DNA of 16,032 nt, from NCBI GenBank assembly GCA_004375725.1, contig SOKS01000153.1:1-16032 (forward strand). The letters are read 5' to 3'. Made by a program: the position numbers and the translations under genes. The notes below the pieces were generated by a model that was not told the origin of the DNA, searched no databases, and saw nothing but the letters and a program-made list of their open reading frames with translations. This stretch comes from Dehalococcoidia bacterium (GTDB lineage Bacteria; Chloroflexota; Dehalococcoidia; Dehalococcoidales; RBG-16-60-22). Numbering within the stretch: position 1 is the stretch's first letter; every line of letters starts with the position of its first letter. Below are positions 14,525 to 16,032 of this stretch, in pieces.

Positions 14525-14748
14525 TAACCGCCCTCTCCGTTTCTCTTATTTTTTATCAGCGGTATGAGCATCCGGTATACGCCATAGAAAGCAACTACGA
14601 TGCCAAGTAACAGCCCCACTATCCCCAGGGCGGGAGTGGTATTGAGCCTGCTATCCAGCCAGAGACCGGCCACCACACCCAGCACAATTGAGCTACCGAT
14701 GAAAAACCCCACCCCCACCAGCCGCAGGGCCGCCATCCATCTGCTCAT
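14524..14748 (-). CDS. atpZ: AtpZ/AtpI-type ATP synthase accessory membrane protein
   Basis: A 74-aa, two-helix membrane protein of the AtpZ (ATPase gene 1) group, whose members open F-ATPase operons and are linked to magnesium transport and c-ring assembly. It reads MSRWMAALRLVGVGFFIG, a helix with small-residue spacing (SSIVLGVVAGLWLDSRLN), a short loop, and a second helix (LGIVGLLLGIVVAFYGVYRM). The frame can be opened to 14847, but ATG 14748 has GAGG five bases upstream and lies just downstream of the promoter. First gene of the ATP synthase operon. Confidence 0.85.
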   Translation of the reverse strand: MSRWMAALRLVGVGFFIGSSIVLGVVAGLWLDSRLNTTPALGIVGLLLGIVVAFYGVYRMLIPLIKNKRNGEGG

Positions 14749-14786
14749 GTTTGCCTCAAAACCTGCGCCGATGCGCAATACAGTAT

Positions 14787-14795
14787 ATTGTATCA
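14787..14795 (-). promoter_or_regulatory. probable extended -10 promoter of the ATP synthase operon
   Basis: On the - strand TGA TACAAT (14795-14787) matches an extended -10 element (TGn followed by five of six bases of TATAAT); no good -35 is visible. The start point would be near 14780, about 32 bases before the atpZ ATG. It lies between the terminator of the upstream unit and atpZ, so some promoter is needed here. An inverted repeat ATACA-N6-TGTAT overlaps it (14778-14793). Confidence 0.5.
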
Positions 14796-14828
14796 TTCCA
14801 AGCTGAAATAAACTACCAGAAGCCATGC

Positions 14829-14862
14829 AAAAAAAGAGCCCCAACACTCAGGTGTTAAGGCT
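14829..14862 (-). terminator. intrinsic terminator of the bifunctional nuclease/zinc-ribbon unit
   Basis: On the - strand an 11-bp stem (AGCCTTAACAC / GTGTTGGGGCT, two G-U pairs) with a CTGA loop is followed by C and seven T's. It begins 40 bases after the zinc-ribbon gene stops and separates that transcript from the ATP synthase operon. Confidence 0.9.
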
Positions 14863-14902
14863 ATCTTTCATCGCATATGACTACTATAAACATAAATCCA
14901 AT

Positions 14903-15235
14903 CTATCGGAGTTTCTCCTGACCAAACAACCTTGAGAAGTCACCCTTAAAGTCAGTCAGGAAATTGTGCATATCAAGCACGTCATCAATTTCAATCGTTT
15001 TACCCCGGTATTCTTCTATCTCGGCACCGGTGAAGCCGTTCGTCCCCTCCGGCACTTTGCCTTCCTTGACAACCGCCGCTACCAGGCATTGGGTATGGCA
15101 CGCGGTGCATTGCACCCTCATAAACCACATATCTTCACGATGCCCGATGACATCAATATTGCCGGACTCATAGTTCTGACCGCATTCTTCGCACTTCATC
15201 GAGGCCATCAGTTTTTTAATCAGTTTCTCTTCCAT
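14903..15235 (-). CDS. small zinc-ribbon protein of unknown function
   Basis: A 110-aa cytoplasmic protein that I cannot name. Two CxxC pairs (C15-EE-C18 and C43-TA-C46, with an extra Cys at 50) form a predicted zinc ribbon in the N-terminal half (MKCEECGQNYESGNIDVIG, then MWFMRVQCTACHTQCLVAAV). The C-terminal half is acidic and helical and ends FLTDFKGDFSRLFGQ, a short segment that could be a partner-binding tail. ATG 15235 has GGAG upstream. It lies 35 bases after the DUF151 gene, and the shared promoter and terminator make it a two-gene unit. A nucleic-acid or protein interaction role is likely, but nothing more can be read from the sequence. Confidence 0.75.
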   Translation of the reverse strand: MEEKLIKKLMASMKCEECGQNYESGNIDVIGHREDMWFMRVQCTACHTQCLVAAVVKEGKVPEGTNGFTGAEIEEYRGKTIEIDDVLDMHNFLTDFKGDFSRLFGQEKLR

Positions 15236-15270
15236 CGCTCAGGCTCCGATTACCTTGATCCTGATTATCC

Positions 15271-15819
15271 TCAGGATTTACGCTTGTCAAAGTCATCCAG
15301 GTCAAGCGTATTGATGAAGTCATGGAAAGCCGACATCTTCCTCATCTCTTCTTCGCTTACCTTTTTATCTTTGGTGTCAACCTCGTCACTTTCCTCCAGG
15401 ACCGGCTTCCCGGTCTCCTCATCAAGCAGGATGCCAGCTTTATCCAATACGGCTTCTTCAGCAAATATCGGGGCATCAGTCCGCACCGCCAGGGCCAGAG
15501 CATCGCTGGGACGTGAGTCAATCTCTACCTGCTGGCCATCAACATTGAGGATAATCTTGGCATAGAAGGTGTCACTCTTCAGGTCACTGACAATGATGGA
15601 GTCTAGAGCCGCCCCCAGTGAATCAATCACCGAACCGAGCAGGTCGTGAGTGAGGGGCCGGGGCACCGTGACGCCCTGCAGCTTCACGGCAATGGCATCG
15701 GCTTCCGATGGACCGATCCAGATAGGGAGGTACCTTTTGGCCATTTTCTCCTTCAGGATCACCACCCGCTGGTAATTCATCAAGCTCACCCGGATACTAT
15801 CAATGGTCATCTCAATCAT
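15271..15819 (-). CDS. bifunctional nuclease family protein (DUF151)
   Basis: A 182-aa protein of the DUF151 / bifunctional DNase-RNase group, related to a thermophile nuclease; in vivo function is poorly known. The N-terminal fold is clear: MIEMTIDSIRVSLMNYQRVV, then LPIWIGPSEADAIAVKLQGV, PRPLTHDLLGSVIDSLGA, and the conserved DSRPSDALALAVRTDAPIFA. After about residue 125 a charged, acidic tail follows (ESDEVDTKDKKVSEEEMRKM and on), ending LDLDDFDKRKS. ATG 15819 is chosen because GGAGG lies seven bases upstream and the promoter -10 box sits at 15860-15855, which rules out starts at 15855; ATG 15825 is only one base from the SD. First gene of the two-gene unit with the zinc-ribbon gene. Confidence 0.88.
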   Translation of the reverse strand: MIEMTIDSIRVSLMNYQRVVILKEKMAKRYLPIWIGPSEADAIAVKLQGVTVPRPLTHDLLGSVIDSLGAALDSIIVSDLKSDTFYAKIILNVDGQQVEIDSRPSDALALAVRTDAPIFAEEAVLDKAGILLDEETGKPVLEESDEVDTKDKKVSEEEMRKMSAFHDFINTLDLDDFDKRKS

Positions 15820-15854
15820 AACCATACCTCCCCAATTTATCAGCCAGCAATTCA

Positions 15855-15883
15855 ATTCTAAATCAGCCAGCTACGGTTGTCAA
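15855..15883 (-). promoter_or_regulatory. sigma70-type promoter of the DUF151 unit
   Basis: On the - strand a perfect TTGACA (15883-15878), a 17-base spacer and TAGAAT (15860-15855, five of six bases). The start point should be near 15848, giving a leader of about 29 bases with GGAGG. Another TTGACA at 15952-15947 lacks a convincing -10. A 12-bp palindrome TGATTTTAATCA lies upstream at 15901-15912. Confidence 0.75.
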
Positions 15884-15980
15884 CCAGAATTGGTACGGAT
15901 TGATTTTAATCATTATTCTCAGGTATAACCTTATTGTTTATTATTATGTCAAGTAAAAAGGAGATTTTCACTATCTGATG

Positions 15981-15989
15981 TGGTATAAT
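15981..15989 (+). promoter_or_regulatory. extended -10 promoter pointing out of the window
   Basis: TGG TATAAT is a perfect extended -10 element (TGn then TATAAT). It faces right, with no clear -35, and probably drives a gene beyond the right edge. Confidence 0.5.
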
Positions 15990-15993
15990 ATTT

Positions 15994-16032
15994 ATGTCGA
16001 CCAATCCGGCATTCTGGCAGAGAGATAGAAGC
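15994..16032 (+). CDS. possible start of an unidentified gene cut by the right edge
   Basis: ATG 15994 opens 13 codons to the window end (MSTNPAFWQRDRS). It begins only four bases after TATAAT, so any message would be leaderless and the spacing is a little short; there is no SD. No family can be assigned from 13 residues. The true start may lie further right. Confidence 0.25.
   Translation, partial: MSTNPAFWQRDRS

Noticed and set aside
14749..14847. Longer atpZ reading from 14847
   Set aside because: The added 33 residues span the predicted promoter and have no SD, while ATG 14748 has GAGG at the right spacing.
15820..15855. Longer DUF151 reading from 15855
   Set aside because: It would start inside the -10 box of a strong promoter; ATG 15819 has the correctly spaced SD.
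1..16032. CRISPR arrays, tRNA or rRNA genes, insertion sequences, prophage or defence genes
   Set aside because: No spaced direct repeats, no cloverleaf or rRNA signatures, no transposase-like frames or terminal inverted repeats were seen; the only direct repeat is the coding one at 4049-4156.

Overview
The window is an ordinary-looking bacterial chromosome segment whose main feature is a complete F-type ATP synthase operon, with housekeeping genes on both sides. Everything reads leftwards (- strand) except a short ribosome-maturation cluster at 3765-4964. Base composition is moderate, the promoters are sigma70-like, and Shine-Dalgarno (SD) sequences are often perfect (AAGGAGG), with several GTG and TTG starts. 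Overall protein resemblance (RF2 with a GGQHMQKT motif, AtpZ-B-E-F-H order, KhpA-RimM next to rpsP) suggests Chloroflexota, perhaps the Dehalococcoidia. That is an impression, not a proof: there is no rRNA or other marker here.

Layout from left to right. (1) 1-3659, - strand: nfi (endonuclease V), prfB (RF2, with a programmed +1 frameshift), a secreted gluzincin-like peptidase and radC (cut by the left edge), closely spaced or overlapping and read from a strong promoter that appears to make a leaderless nfi message. (2) 3714-4964, + strand: rpsP, a KhpA-type KH protein and rimM, divergent from nfi. The KH gene carries a 36-bp in-frame tandem repeat at its 5' end and a second, well-placed internal start. 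(3) 4972-14748, - strand: the ATP synthase operon atpZ-B-E-(35-aa ORF)-F-H-(cNMP-domain gene)-acs-A-G-D-C. (4) 14829-15883, - strand: a separate unit of a DUF151/bifunctional-nuclease gene and a small zinc-ribbon gene, closed by a clear intrinsic terminator. (5) 15856-16032: an upstream region with a promoter for unit 4 and an extended -10 box pointing right, out of the window.

Three things stand out. A 35-codon single-helix membrane protein with a perfect SD sits between the c and b subunit genes and matches no ATP synthase subunit I know. The operon is split between atpH and atpA by acetyl-CoA synthetase (Acs) and a stand-alone cyclic-nucleotide-binding-domain protein, which places an ATP-consuming acetate-activating enzyme on the transcript of the ATP-making machine. 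Charged, Glu-rich extensions occur on AtpD (C-terminus) and the KH protein (N-terminus). The c-subunit residues predict proton rather than sodium coupling.

No tRNA, rRNA, CRISPR array, insertion sequence or prophage is visible. No gap between genes exceeds 180 bases.
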